64,000 nt of DNA from Gremmenia infestans (Eukaryota > Ascomycota > Leotiomycetes > Helotiales > Hamatocanthoscyphaceae), in NCBI GenBank assembly GCA_032629725.1, contig JAFEVB010000002.1, forward strand, positions 806,001 to 870,000. Reading direction: 5' to 3'. Below, one piece after another: positions 45,092 to 55,722 of the stretch. Position 1 is the first letter of the stretch. Each line of letters starts with the position of its first letter. The notes below the pieces were generated by a model. That model was not told where the DNA came from and made no database searches. It saw nothing but the letters and a program-made list of their open reading frames with translations. The position numbers and the translations under genes were made by a program.

Positions 45092-45944
45092 GATGAGAAG
45101 ACCGAGGGAGATGCAACAATGTACAAGGGCGCGTTAAGCACAAGAGTATATTGATTGCGAAAGGCAGCGAGGGGTATGCAGGAAGCCTACTCGGTGCTGT
45201 ACATCGACTGTAGTAGTCAAAGAATTCGATGCAAAGAGTTGATGGTATGTGTGCAATAGAAGAAGAGTCCAGACTTGCCGCCGTGATCTATAAGTAAAAA
45301 CGGCAATCAATGACTATAACTGCTTGTCAAGTCATGGCGTTTGTTGTTTCTGAAGCATTCACCGTTGACTCACGTCGCTAGAGTCAATCAATGGTAGGGA
45401 GCGGTAGCTAAGAGCAGAATTGATCATTACCATCGATGACAGATTCTCATCAAATTCGAGGACGAACGAAATGCTTGTAGCTTCTAGATCAGAGGGTGTG
45501 CAATAAATATCAACCTTGTTGTGGCAAAAGGTGAGGTCAATAGCTCAAAGACTGCCATTTTGAGCAAGTATATGGTGAAACAGCGTCAAGATCATTGTAT
45601 GAGAGGTTCATTTCCAGGAAATACTGTGACTTTGGGTAATGAGAACAGTATGGAAGAACATTGTGCTTGGAAGAGTATTCCACGGAACTGAGGCTTTCAC
45701 GAGATTGTAAGTTTCACAATATTGGAGAGTGATGTTGACGTGCCCAGAATGTGAAGAAAGGAAGATGTGAGTCGTAGGTGAGTGAATTCATACTGTACAT
45801 GATTGGTTAAAAGACTGCCAGACCCACTTACAACGCAACTGAAGCACTGCGGCTTCTTTATGTGCCTTGCAAAATTTGCTACTTCAAGCCTGATTTGTAT
45901 TACGAATCGTCTGTATTAAAACGCAGGCTTTACTGTATATGCAG
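45092..45944. other. Intergenic region
   Basis: About 850 bp, promoter of the orphan gene on the left and 3' flank of the PhyH gene on the right. Nothing else seen. Confidence 0.4.
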
Positions 45945-46937
45945 TCATAATCCCGTGAATCCTTCCTTTGGCGGTTGCAACCAATTCCTTTGATCATAAA
46001 CCGCCCCCTGCTTCTCGATAACATGGAAAGTGTAGATAATCCTCCCTTTCTGACTAACGTTCTTCTCACTCTTATGAAGCAAGTTACCATGTATCAAAAC
46101 CAAAGTCCCAGCTTTCACCTCCCCCAATTCATACCCTCCCTCCGACGTCTCGGCCTTGTATTCTTTCCCAGCAGGAAATCTCATGCCCTCATTATCAATA
46201 AACTCGGTACCTGACCCGTCCTGCTTCCGAACAAACCGCTTACCGATTTCCGCAAATTTGTGGCTTCCAGGTAAGAAACTCAGACAGCCGTTCTCAATGG
46301 TTGCATCTTCCAGCGCGTACCAAAATCCTACCGCGCTTGGCGGATCTGTGTAAAGGAATGTAGAATCTTGGTGGGGAGGTACTGCTCCGCCGATCTCAGG
46401 CTGCTTGCATATAATCATGCTCTGTAGGCATTGCGGCTCGCGGAAACCGAGGGAGCGGGCGATAGCACCCGGAGAGTGGGTTGATGAGGGGCTGAGTAGG
46501 GAGGCGAAGGGTGGGGAGAGAGCGTGTAGATAGTGGCCGATTTTGTTTATAGCGCGGGATTTGGGCTTAGTGAGCTCTCCAGAAGCATTGAATGCATCTA
46601 CGTACGTTAGACTATGTATTCAAGGTGGCGAGGGGGTGGGATAGGCACCTTCTTCGAAGAAGAAACGAATCTTGTCTCCACTGGTGAGGAAATAATCATC
46701 TCCAACATGCTCGCCATCCTTGCCTTCGCCAGTTGAGAATTTGGTCATAGGATGGTCATCTAAAGAGAAGTTCTCGAGCATTGAATGGGTTTCTAATAGC
46801 AAAGAAGAAACAGTATCTGGATCTAGCGCGTTGGGAATGAGGAGGTAGCCATCTCGATCAAAGGCTGTAAGCTGTTCCTTTGAAAGCCCGCTCTGTGAAG
46901 TCATAGAAGGATCTGGAGAAGTTCGTGAGGGTGCCAT
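45945..46937 (-). CDS. Phytanoyl-CoA dioxygenase (PhyH)-like Fe(II)/2-oxoglutarate enzyme
   Basis: Two exons on the minus strand, 46649-46937 and 45945-46597; 313 residues, the usual PhyH/PHYHD1 size. The intron junction gives FFFEED-AFNASGEL, a family hallmark. Iron ligands: H172-x-D174 in PPHQDSTFLYTD and the distal H271 in LIHGNLLHKS; R282 in KGRIIYTFHV is the expected 2-oxoglutarate anchor. ENGCLSFLPGSHK is the conserved loop between them. No peroxisomal targeting tripeptide: the protein ends GFTGL. It should hydroxylate a small organic substrate, but whether this is phytanoyl-CoA is not known. The start at 46937 precedes FDRDGYLLIPNALDPD, the family N-terminus. Confidence 0.9.
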
Positions 46938-47286
46938 CTTCAGAAGTCGTAAAAGGCAACCTAAATGAGGAAACAGTATTTATTGTTCAAGAGAAGTGGA
47001 ATGTCAATTCAAGGGGAGGCTTATCGGTGGCAGCCCCGCGAAAGACAGGCGATAAGGAACCTCGCCTGAGGAGGCAAAAGCAAAACTAAGTTACCAGGCC
47101 GGTACGGAGAACCAGACGAGAATATGTGAATAATGACTCCTATACTGTAGTGTTTTATTTTAAACAGCCGCACTTGTCCTCACTTTTTAGAGTAGGACAT
47201 GGATGAAACCTCCACCAGATCAGATCTCTACCTATTAGTAATAACTATAAATGCCAAAAAGTGACATTCAAAAAAGTATTCTTCGT
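46938..47286. other. Intergenic region
   Basis: PhyH promoter and tRNA 3' flank. Nothing else seen. Confidence 0.4.
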
Positions 47287-47379
47287 TGCTGACTGTGAGG
47301 TTCGAACTCACGCATCTTTCGATAATGGTGATTCAAGTAAACTTAAAACCATCGCCTTAGACCACTCGGCCAAATCAGC
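47287..47379 (-). tRNA. tRNA-Leu (anticodon UAA), intron-containing
   Basis: On the minus strand the 7 bp acceptor stem pairs GCTGATT with AGTCAGC (one G-T pair). Then come a D arm with GCC...GGC, anticodon stem ATGGT/ACCAT, a class II variable arm (ATC-GAAA-GAT) and T arm GTGAG-TTCGAAC-CTCAC. Anticodon loop TTTAAG carries TAA, with a ~11 nt intron directly after the purine at position 37, the canonical site. The A-box (TGGCCGAGTGG) and B-box (GGTTCGAACTC, as read on plus) are intact. Discriminator base A, as expected for leucine. Confidence 0.93.
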
Positions 47380-47850
47380 TTTGTAAGCCATATTCTGCTT
47401 ATTTTAATACATAAAGCAAATACAAATATTTCGGAAGAGTTCCGCTCCGTAGTCCGGTGCTGGTGGTGGAAGCGAGAAGCTTAGTAATGTATTTGATAGA
47501 AAAAGATATGCTAGCTCAAGCATCAATTGATGATGGATAAGATAAACTAGCCATGGCGCTTTGCTTGGGTTGATTATACATGCTTTGTAGCACCAGGGAA
47601 TATTTGGACTCTATGTTTCACGTGCTATGATGGTAGTAGAATATTAGGATTTCTTTGCATTCCTCATTAGACGTAACCAGAAGCTAGGTAATACAAAGGT
47701 ATCAAGTGAAAGGCCACCAGTCCCAATCTCTCAGACTATGCAATGTGAAAAAGGAAACTATTATACGAAGCGCACACATTTTTTACGAGCAGCTTTTACA
47801 CCCCACCCCGTATTGCCAGGCCAACCCAAATTCGCAACTCAATCGACCCG
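47380..47850. other. Intergenic region
   Basis: Between the tRNA 5' end and the 3' end of the Hrp1 gene. No gene supported. Confidence 0.4.
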
Positions 47851-50800
47851 TTAGCCTCTAGCATACGGATGGAATCCTCGGTTGCCACCACGGCCTCCAC
47901 CCCGATAGTTGGCTCCCGGCCTGCCAGCGTTCTTTGGCCCAGTAGGAGCATTGGCTGGCGGAGCACTCACGGGTCCGTTTGGTGGTGGTGCAGAGCCACG
48001 ATTGCTTCCTCCCCGGCCTCCTCCAAATCCTCCTCGACCTCCACTTGGAACGTTTGGTTGCGGAACATCGTCATACATGCCCTCCCATGAAGTCGGCCCA
48101 CCTCCATAACCTCCACCGCCTCCACCCCCACCATACTGCGAAGTATCTCGTTGTACTCGTCGCATTTGCTGCTGCTCATACTTTTGCTGCTCGAACATTT
48201 GCTGCTCATATGCATTATAACCAGGAGTACCAATTCGCCCCCCCGGATTACTTCCACCCCCAGCTTGATAGTTGTTGCCGGTAGCAGGACCAACAGGGCT
48301 GCCAGATCCTCCGCCCATTCCTTGCATCCCCTGCATTTGCGCCATCATCTGTTGCTGCATCTGCTGGTTCATACCGCCCATTCCAGGACTCTGTGGACTT
48401 TGGCTGCGGCCACTGCCTCCTCCTCCTCCCCCGCCTCCTTGCATCTGATTCTGCATAGCCATGGCTTGCATCTGCTGCATCATCATGGGATTCATACCTG
48501 CAGGCATACCAGACATACCTCGACCCATAGCTATTTGCTGCTGCATCACAGCAAAGTATTGCTGCATGCGTTGCCAGTACTGGGCCATGACTTGAGGAGT
48601 CATACCACTGGGCGCCATCTGGTTACCACCACCTTGTGGAGCTTGGTTCATGTTCTGGTTTTCCTCCATACCTCCCTTTCGAAACCGACCGCCTCTAGTG
48701 CCTCCTCGGGCTTCCTCTTCCTCTCGCATGTTGCCACGGGGTTGTGCTTTCTTGACTTCGATGGGCTTACCAAGGATTTCGAGGGGTTGTTCCAAACACA
48801 AATCGACAGCTGCTTCGCTGTCGAAAGTTACAAATCCGAAGCCTCGTGGCCGACCGGTGTCTTTGTCCATCATGAGAGTGGCATCGACGACTCGTCCGAA
48901 TTTCATGAAGAACTCTTTGAAGTTTTGCTCTGTGGCCTCTTGGCTGACACCACCGACAAAGATCTTGCTAGTGCGTTCTTGCTCGTCTCGTGGGATGGCT
49001 CTCTTAGGGTCGATCTTGATACTATGTAAGCTGCTTTTCATAGGAGTGCTGGAGTTTGAAAGAACTTGACGGAGGGAATTTATAAAAGTATGGGTATTTA
49101 CGATTTTACCATCAAGATAGTGTTCCTTCACCATCACAATGTTAACTGTCCGGGCATCCTTGAAGGTCAAGAAGCCAAAACCTCGTGATCGACCAGATGC
49201 ACCATCTCTCATGACAGTGCATTCTAGTACCTCGCCGAATTGGGAGAAATATTCCTTCAACGATTCTGACAGGGGAACCGTTAGTTAGGGATTAGGGCAG
49301 GGGTTGAATTGTTGTCAGTACTTACCATCGGTGGTCTCCCAGTTCAAGCCACCAATAAACATTTTCCTACAAAGTTATGCCTAGTCAGTAACTGAAACAT
49401 TGCGGTTGAAACAGAGGAATGAAACAAGAATTTGAAAGTCATGTGGGCAGTGTGATGTGTTGGTGATGCCCTCAACTCCAGTTGCTTTCGCTTAATGAAT
49501 TCCCTGGCTGGCTGGAAGGCATGAGCAAGGCTTGGGCTTCGCTAATTTTCGTTCGGTAATATTGACATTTCAAACCGCCTGGCACACAAAAGGAACAACA
49601 ACACGCACTCAGCAGGCGTGCTTGGCGTTGAAGATGGGAACAGCTAGGCAGAAGAATTTGGCGCTCTCATAGTTCGTGTGGCAATATTTCGCAACCACAT
49701 ACGCCTGATTTTCGATACCAGGCCTTGCCATGCCATTGTGAACCCATGCAAGTCATGCAAGAAGAATGACCACAGGATATCCAAGATAATCGTGTCTTTT
49801 GCTATCGTGATGCTAGGTACTGGCGTCGAGCGCTATGCGCTGCCTTTCTGCTAAGCCTATCTGTGGCCTCCTCTGATGCTCTATGAAGATTATCTCGACA
49901 ATAGGCTATGTAGTAGGCATGACTATGGCCGCTGTTGGTGGTGATTGCATGTGGCGACTTCCAGTTGCCCCCAAATCCACGAAGTGTATCTTGCAACCTC
50001 TGCATCGCCCAGCTTGTATGGCTTGTCCAAAGTCTCTTATCTCTGCTCAGCCATCCGGATCCATTATGCCAGCCCTAAATTCCCTTTTTTGAAACGAAGT
50101 TCAGAGCCCAAAAGCTGGAACTGCTCATTTCTTTTCCCCCTGCCCTACCATTCTCCCAGAATGTTCATTTTCCTGTGGAGGCTGGTCCCGTCCTCCCTCC
50201 GAATATCCACCATATTTGTCTCCTCCATTTGATCCTCCCAGAGTTGCGCAGAGAACATGTTTCGACGACAGTCATTCCAATTTGTTAGGTGTGCAGCATT
50301 CATGATGGATGGCACCGTTGAAGCCCAAGCCACGACTTTCCAAGCACGAGACGAATGGCAAATCGAGCTCGTGTATACTAGGATCAAGTAATATATGTAT
50401 ATGCATCAAGACCAAAGGAAAAAGTAGCAATCTTACCCGTCTTCCTTGATGCCAGGTCCATGTGCCTCATGGTGAGCTGGAGAATCATAAGGTGCTCCGT
50501 TGCCCCCAAGATTGAAGTCTATCTCATCATCTACATCCTCAGCGCCCCCATACATTTGTTGATCTCCATCGCCATTGTGGTCCTCATGTTTAATTGAAGT
50601 CTCCTCTGGCTCTACGGGCGCGGCTGGTTCGATAACCTCGGTCTTGACATCGATGGGTTCAGCTTTCGGAGCGGTCTCATCGTCGGCGTACCTAACAGTA
50701 GATTAGTCGCGAAATCCAATGGCAAGTGATTGCGAAGACGCCAGAAATTACAAAATGTAGTAGGAAGCTGAGAGGTTGCGTTGCCTTCAATCACTGCTCA

Positions 50801-50861
50801 GGAACAATACGTACAGGTCAGCGAAGAGATCGTCTTCTTCGATATTCTCTATTTCGGCCAT
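47851..50861 (-). CDS. hrp1: Hrp1/Nab4-type heterogeneous nuclear ribonucleoprotein
   Basis: Exons on the minus strand: 50815-50861, 50437-50691, 49326-49366, 49102-49265 and 47851-49014; 556 residues. Two adjacent RRMs: RRM1 at about 102-172 (KMFIGGLNW...RSRGFGFLTFKD) and RRM2 at about 188-260 (KIFVGGVSQEATE...RPRGFGFVTFDS). They are preceded by an acidic N-terminus (EEDDLFADLYADDE) and followed by a Met/Gln/Gly-rich tail with RGG repeats. This is the arrangement of yeast Hrp1, the cleavage factor IB subunit that binds mRNA 3'-end signals and shuttles between nucleus and cytoplasm. Intron 2 is 1070 bp, exceptionally long for this window. Intron 4 (49015-49101, 87 bp) is in frame and stop-free; removal restores DGKIIDPKRAIPRDEQ. 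RGG motifs are candidate arginine-methylation sites. Confidence 0.92.
49367..50436 (-). other. 1070 bp intron 2 of the Hrp1 gene
   Basis: Defined by GTAAG donor after KEDG and a GTAG acceptor before KMFIGG, both in-frame to family-conserved sequence, so no exon is missing. All other introns here are 45-115 bp. No protein frame inside it has domain character. Confidence 0.75.
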
Positions 50862-51682
50862 CTTGAATACCTGTAGATTGGTAAAATGGTTAGGTGTTAG
50901 TTACTGTGGTTGTACCGTCCTTGTGCGATGCCTCGTGCGCTGAGGTTTCTGGAGGTTATGTCGGGTTACAGATTGCGGATTATCCAGTGTCTCAGGAAAT
51001 GAAAGTGATGGACAGAGACCACTCGATAGTGTTAGTTATCCTCAGGTCTGATGCTGAGAGGATTTTTGTATGAATTTGGGAGATGTTCAAGAGTTTGCTT
51101 GACGATTTCTATCTAGGTAGGGTCGGGCAACTGCCTGAAGGCGCGCTTACCCGATTTGGACATAGGCTCACGCATGAGCTCCGTTGGCAAACGACAAGCT
51201 TCCAGGAATGAAGGGTAGTTGCATGAATTGAGGCTCTAGATATGTTTTCCTCCCCAAATGGCAGTAAGAAGCCAGTACAGCAGGTTAGTAAAGCATAAAT
51301 GAGGTCTTGGGAGGAAGAAGAAAAGCTGACCGTAGCTTCGTGAACATAGGAGATGGTCCAGGTTGGTCAGTTCACCTCCCCACCCGACCATTATTGAAGC
51401 TGTTATGCGCGTCCTTGTCTATTATTACAAGCTTTGAACAAAGCTGATATATACTACTTCACTTAGAGAGATCCGAGTACGTTGGAACGAATCCTGCGAA
51501 GCTCTTCTTGAGCAAACGAGAGTTCGGATTGGAAACATAGCAACAGCTAACGGGGGACTTCCAGATCTGCGTCTCCATTCTGGAAGGGCCGAACGTCAGA
51601 TGGACGCCGCGATCCATCTCCCAAGGTACCACTGGCCCGAGACCCAGGCTTGGTTGTGGGAGCCTCATATTCCCATGCAGAT
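50862..51682. other. Divergent intergenic region (Hrp1 / TBC gene)
   Basis: About 0.8 kb between the Hrp1 start (minus) and the tentative TBC start (plus). Promoters of both expected here; no gene supported. Confidence 0.4.
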
Positions 51683-53401
51683 ATGATGAAGTTTGACAAC
51701 TTGTATGTTTCGGAATGCAGGTGGGTTTGGACAATGCTGATGTTCGATTTCAAGATCTCTATCCGCCAGTTCAACAAGACCGCGAACACCTCCGTCTTCA
51801 TCTTCACATAAAACACGCGATACCCCGCCTTTAAACCGAGGTCCATCTGGCCTTTCTTCGCCACCTAGAAGAACGTACACAGACTTCTTGTCGCATACCA
51901 ACGATGATTGGAATTTAGAAGATGAAGGGGACGATGATGATGACTACGGCTATGATAATGATGACGGGGACGATTTTGGGCTGCCGAGTATATCGAGTAT
52001 GAAAAGGAAAACGAAAAAGGCACCCGTCAAAAACAAAACAGAACCCCCAGGCAACATGGCATCTTTCGGGCAGAGTCTACAAGGCGCATATGGTGGATTT
52101 GGACCTAGGAGACTTTCAAATAGTGCGGATATAGCCATTGAGCGGCCAGCACCTAGCTACCCAGTAGCAAAGAAGAGCGAGGGGAAGATTTTAAGACCCC
52201 AATACAAGGAAATTCTCAGAGACCCGGCAAACTCGCTGCACTTAATCAACCACCCACCAATACCTGCGGATGCCGCGCCGAAAGATATAGACATACACTC
52301 AGCGCGAATTACAAGGATTAATAAATTCAAGCGAATACTCCAGGCCACCTCGATATCTTTGACGGACCTAAGAGCCGCAGCCTGGTCGGGTGTCCCTGAG
52401 GAAGTCCGGGCAATGACTTGGCAATTGCTCCTTGGGTATCTTCCGACTAGTAGTGAACGTCGTGTTGGCACTCTGGAGAGAAAACGAAAAGAATATCTTG
52501 ACGGTGTCCGGCAAGCGTTTGAAAGGAGCGGAAGCAGCTCTGCCCCAGCTGGTAAAATGAGAGGTTTAGATGAAGCAGTATGGCATCAAATCAGTATCGA
52601 TGTACCCAGAACCAATCCACATCTAGAGCTCTACGCCTACGAAGCTACGCAGCGATCTTTAGAGAGGATTTTATATGTCTGGGCTGTGCGGCATCCAGCA
52701 AGTGGCTACGTACAAGGCATCAACGATCTGGTAACGCCATTCTGGCAAGTATTTCTTGCAAGTTACATTACGGACTCGGATGTTGAAAGTGGAATGGATC
52801 CAGGCCAGCTACCGAAAGCTGTGCTGGATGCCGTCGAAGCAGATTCATTTTGGTGTTTGACGAAACTTTTGGATGGCATCCAGGATAACTATATTTTCGC
52901 CCAGCCAGGCATTCAGCGCCAGGTTGCAGCTCTTCATGACCTCACTGCAAGGATTGATGAGCCCTTGGCAAAACATCTTGAACGAGAAAGCGTGGAATTC
53001 ATACAGTTTAGTTTCCGGTGGATGAACTGTCTTCTTATGCGAGAGATTAGTGTGCAAAACACCATTAGGATGTGGGACACATATATGGTTCGTAGTTTGC
53101 ATACCTTCGTGTTACGAAATACTTACATTGTTATTAGGCTGAGGAGCAAGGCTTTTCCGAGTTCCACCTTTACGTCTGCGCTGCATTCCTTGTCAAATGG
53201 TCTGACAAGCTGCGCAAGATGGACTTCCAAGAAATCATGATGTTTTTACAGGCTTTACCCACGCGAGACTGGACCGAAAAGGATATTGAGCTTCTACTGA
53301 GTGAAGCATTCATTTGGCAATCACTTTTCAAAGGTTCATCGTCTCACCTTCGAGGCGGGTCAGATAAAACACCTTCGAACCAGAGACCTGCATTTTCATG
53401 A
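51683..53401 (+). CDS. TBC-domain Rab GTPase-activating protein, Gyp1-like
   Basis: Secure exons 51770-53087 and 53138-53401, with a tentative short first exon 51683-51720 (49 bp intron, in frame); about 539 residues. The N-terminal ~70 residues are Ser/Pro/Arg-rich, then a very acidic stretch (WNLEDEGDDDDDYGYDNDD), and the TBC domain from about 180 on. Dual-finger residues are present: the arginine in SIDVPRTNPH (motif I-x-x-D-x-x-R) and the glutamine in GYVQGINDL. Further markers are AWSGVPEEVRAMTWQLLLGYLP and the C-terminal RMWDTYMAEEQGFSEFHLYV across the last intron. Architecture and length match yeast Gyp1, a GAP for Ypt1 at the Golgi. The N-terminus is uncertain: an in-frame stop lies just upstream of 51745, so some 5' splice is required. 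The last intron has an unusual GTTCGT donor. Confidence 0.88.
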
Positions 53402-53886
53402 ATCTACGAAGCTCAAAACAATACCCCCAAGCCTAAGAATTGAAAGCTCAACAATTATGAGGTTTTAATGACAGCACTACAACTCTCACGCCCGCTAGAA
53501 ACCCTCTCACCCGCGACCCGTCCTCGCATTGCGCAACACATTTGCGGACAGAAGACTTCATAGTCTCTTTCAACAGGACCGGAAATCCATCTACTATATT
53601 GGATGGGTGAATAAAATAGCAGATCAAGAGCCTTCACTGCAATGGAATCACAAGATGCCTTAAAGAGTTGAAATGCGATGCATTACGTGCCGTCGAGTCA
53701 AATGTCATATCCCCATGTAGCAATATACCCATATCGAGCCATGTGCGCCCCAGTATCCTGTTACAACGCCATTCCCCTTTTGTCACAATCCGAAGATACT
53801 GGCAAAGAGCCAGTTTCTTCTGTGTATCCTCATTCCCTCATAACCCATCCTCTCAGTAAAGGATATAAGCTATCGTACAATCTCGC
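53402..53886. other. Convergent intergenic region
   Basis: Between TBC and NASP-like 3' ends. Nothing supported. Confidence 0.4.
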
Positions 53887-55415
53887 CTACTCAGCTGCAA
53901 CATCCACCTTTGTTTTCTTCGCAATGTCGCTCTCCATAGGTTCTTCCTCAGCCTTACGCTTGCCGTTCGTGCCATTGGTAGGTTCAGGTGTAGCTTCTGC
54001 ACCCTTTGCCTTGCGACGAACCAGTCCGGTAAGATCATTAGCTCCCTTCTTTGCTTCTTCGATCCTGGTTGCTGCTTGCTCGGGGGTTTCGCCCAATGTT
54101 GAACCGAGAACACCACCCATGGAATTACCGCCGCCCATGCCTAACGTAGCTTTGACTCCATCGATGTCAATGGGTCCGCTTTTTAATTCGGTGAGCTGAT
54201 TCATATCAGTGATATTGTCACAAAAGGACCACGTGGAAGACTTACTCGGCCTTCCATCTCAGCAACGATCTCTTTGACTTCAGTGATTTGTTCTCTTGTC
54301 ACATCGTTGTCATCAGGGGACGAAGAAGATGCCAGCTCGACCTCTTTGTTTTGTAGCTTAAGCTTCGTACTGCTCAGCGCAGCCTCTAACTCCTTGACTG
54401 CCTCATCTCGAAGTACTTGACCATCTTCCTCCTTCAAGTCGCCCGAATTCGATGCAAACTCAAGCGCGAGTGACAGCTTGAAATGTGCTTCTGCAAGGAT
54501 CTCGGATTCTGCAGGGTACAGCTCGTCCTTGAATGCTAATGAAGACTTGAAGTCGGAGACGGCGGCAGGGAATCTGGGATGGTTAGCAACAGTCCACAAA
54601 CGGACAGGATGTAAATGCTATCTATACCTCTCGTTTTCCAAGGAAATCTCTGCGAGTAGATCATGTGTGTCCGCCAAGCGCTCTTTGAGATGCTTCGTCA
54701 TCGCTGAATCGCCGACTTCTTTTCCCTTGCTGTCACCCTCCTGTGGCTCCTCTAATCGCTTCGAGAACAGAAGACGCGAGAGATCCAGAACCTCGAAAGC
54801 GGCGGCAAGATCATCGTCTTCCTCCTCATCTTCGCCTTCACCCTCATCTTCGCCTTCACCCTCATCTGCCTAATAATTTGTGAGAATTGCAATACTAAAG
54901 ACAATGAGAAAACTCACATCCTCATCATCATCTGAGTCCTCAAAGTTCTCATCGCCAGTAAATGTGAACAACGGCTTCTTCGCATCCCCATCATCCTCTT
55001 TCTTTGCGCCTCCATTCTGCTCTGCAACAATGGCAACGCCCTCTTCAGCAATAGTGTTACTCTCACCCTCCACCTTCTTTGCCTTCGCCCCATTTGTCGC
55101 CTTCTTCTTCTTCTTTTCCTCACCCGTAGCCCGTCCCCCTAGCACATCACTTTTGCCCTGGCCAACGCGGAACAGAGAGCGCCCATACAAGAAAAGTATC
55201 TCAGCATTGTCAGGAGACATCTCGCCATTGAGCTCAGCCTGCAGTTCCGACGCGCGCGCATAAAGGTCTGCGGCTTCCTCGTAGTTCTTGTGCGCGTATT
55301 GCGCTGTGCCTTTGGCGCATAGGTCGGCGAGAGAGACTTTGACGGAATTGAAGACTTCTGCGGCGGAAGAGGCTTGCTCGGAGAGGGTGATGGGTGGTTC
55401 GATTGGTTCTGCCAT
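53887..55415 (-). CDS. NASP/Hif1/Sim3-type histone H3-H4 chaperone
   Basis: Exons on the minus strand: 54918-55415, 54628-54869, 54246-54573 and 53887-54195; 458 residues. TPR motif 1 begins at about residue 28 (LADLCAKGTAQYAHKNYEEAADLYARASELQ) and the next at NAEILFLYGRSLFRVG; the SHNi-TPR is interrupted by a Lys/Glu-rich acidic insert (from about 95 to 195, with DEGEGEDEGEGEDEEEDDD), followed by AAFEVLDLSRLLF and further helices (FPAAVSDFKSSLAFKDELYP, EILAEAHFKLSLALEF). The tail has a basic RKAKGAEA and KRKAEEEP, a likely nuclear signal. This interrupted-TPR plan is the NASP family hallmark, chaperones for histone H3-H4 in nuclear import and deposition. Starts 307 bp from the divergent Dpb2 gene. 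Confidence 0.9.
54834..54868. repeat. 18 bp tandem repeat in the acidic tract of the NASP-like gene
   Basis: Two near-identical 18 bp units (CTCATCTTCGCCTTCACC as read on plus) code for DEGEGE repeats on the minus strand. In-frame repeat; copy number can vary without a frameshift. Confidence 0.85.
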
Positions 55416-55722
55416 TGCTTGTTTGTAGTTGGTACTTAGTAGATTTTGAATTTGTAAGTCGACTTGGGATTCTCGAAAAGTCCTAAGAAGTATGATTGAT
55501 TGTAGTGGTCTCAAATCGATGGACAAGAGCTGTTTATGAAGGTGATGTGAGGGAGAAGCATGCGACAGGTGATCGAGTTGAAAGCCACTGCAGGGATTAT
55601 TCGACTACGCGAAAACACTCAACGCGCCCAGACGCGTCTCCGAGTGGGACCCTCAAAACTTCAGCTAAACTTGTCCGAGTCAACAACGATCATTGGGGAC
55701 TATATATGACATCTTCACCATC
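55416..55722. promoter_or_regulatory. Bidirectional promoter of NASP-like and Dpb2 genes with G1/S elements
   Basis: The 307 bp between two divergent start codons holds ACGCGT (MluI cell-cycle box, 55632-55637), CGCGAAA (SBF/SCB-like, 55608-55614) and an ACGCGC variant at 55622-55627, all within 30 bp. In yeasts these are bound by Mbp1-Swi6 (MBF) and Swi4-Swi6 (SBF) and drive G1/S expression. Clustering near the centre of a promoter for two replication-linked genes is unlikely to be chance. Confidence 0.7.

Noticed and set aside
48151..49029. Plus-strand 292-codon frame within the Hrp1 gene
   Set aside because: Antisense shadow; the minus strand has two RRMs and RGG repeats. Composition (Leu/His/Ser-rich) arises from reversed Gln/Met codons.
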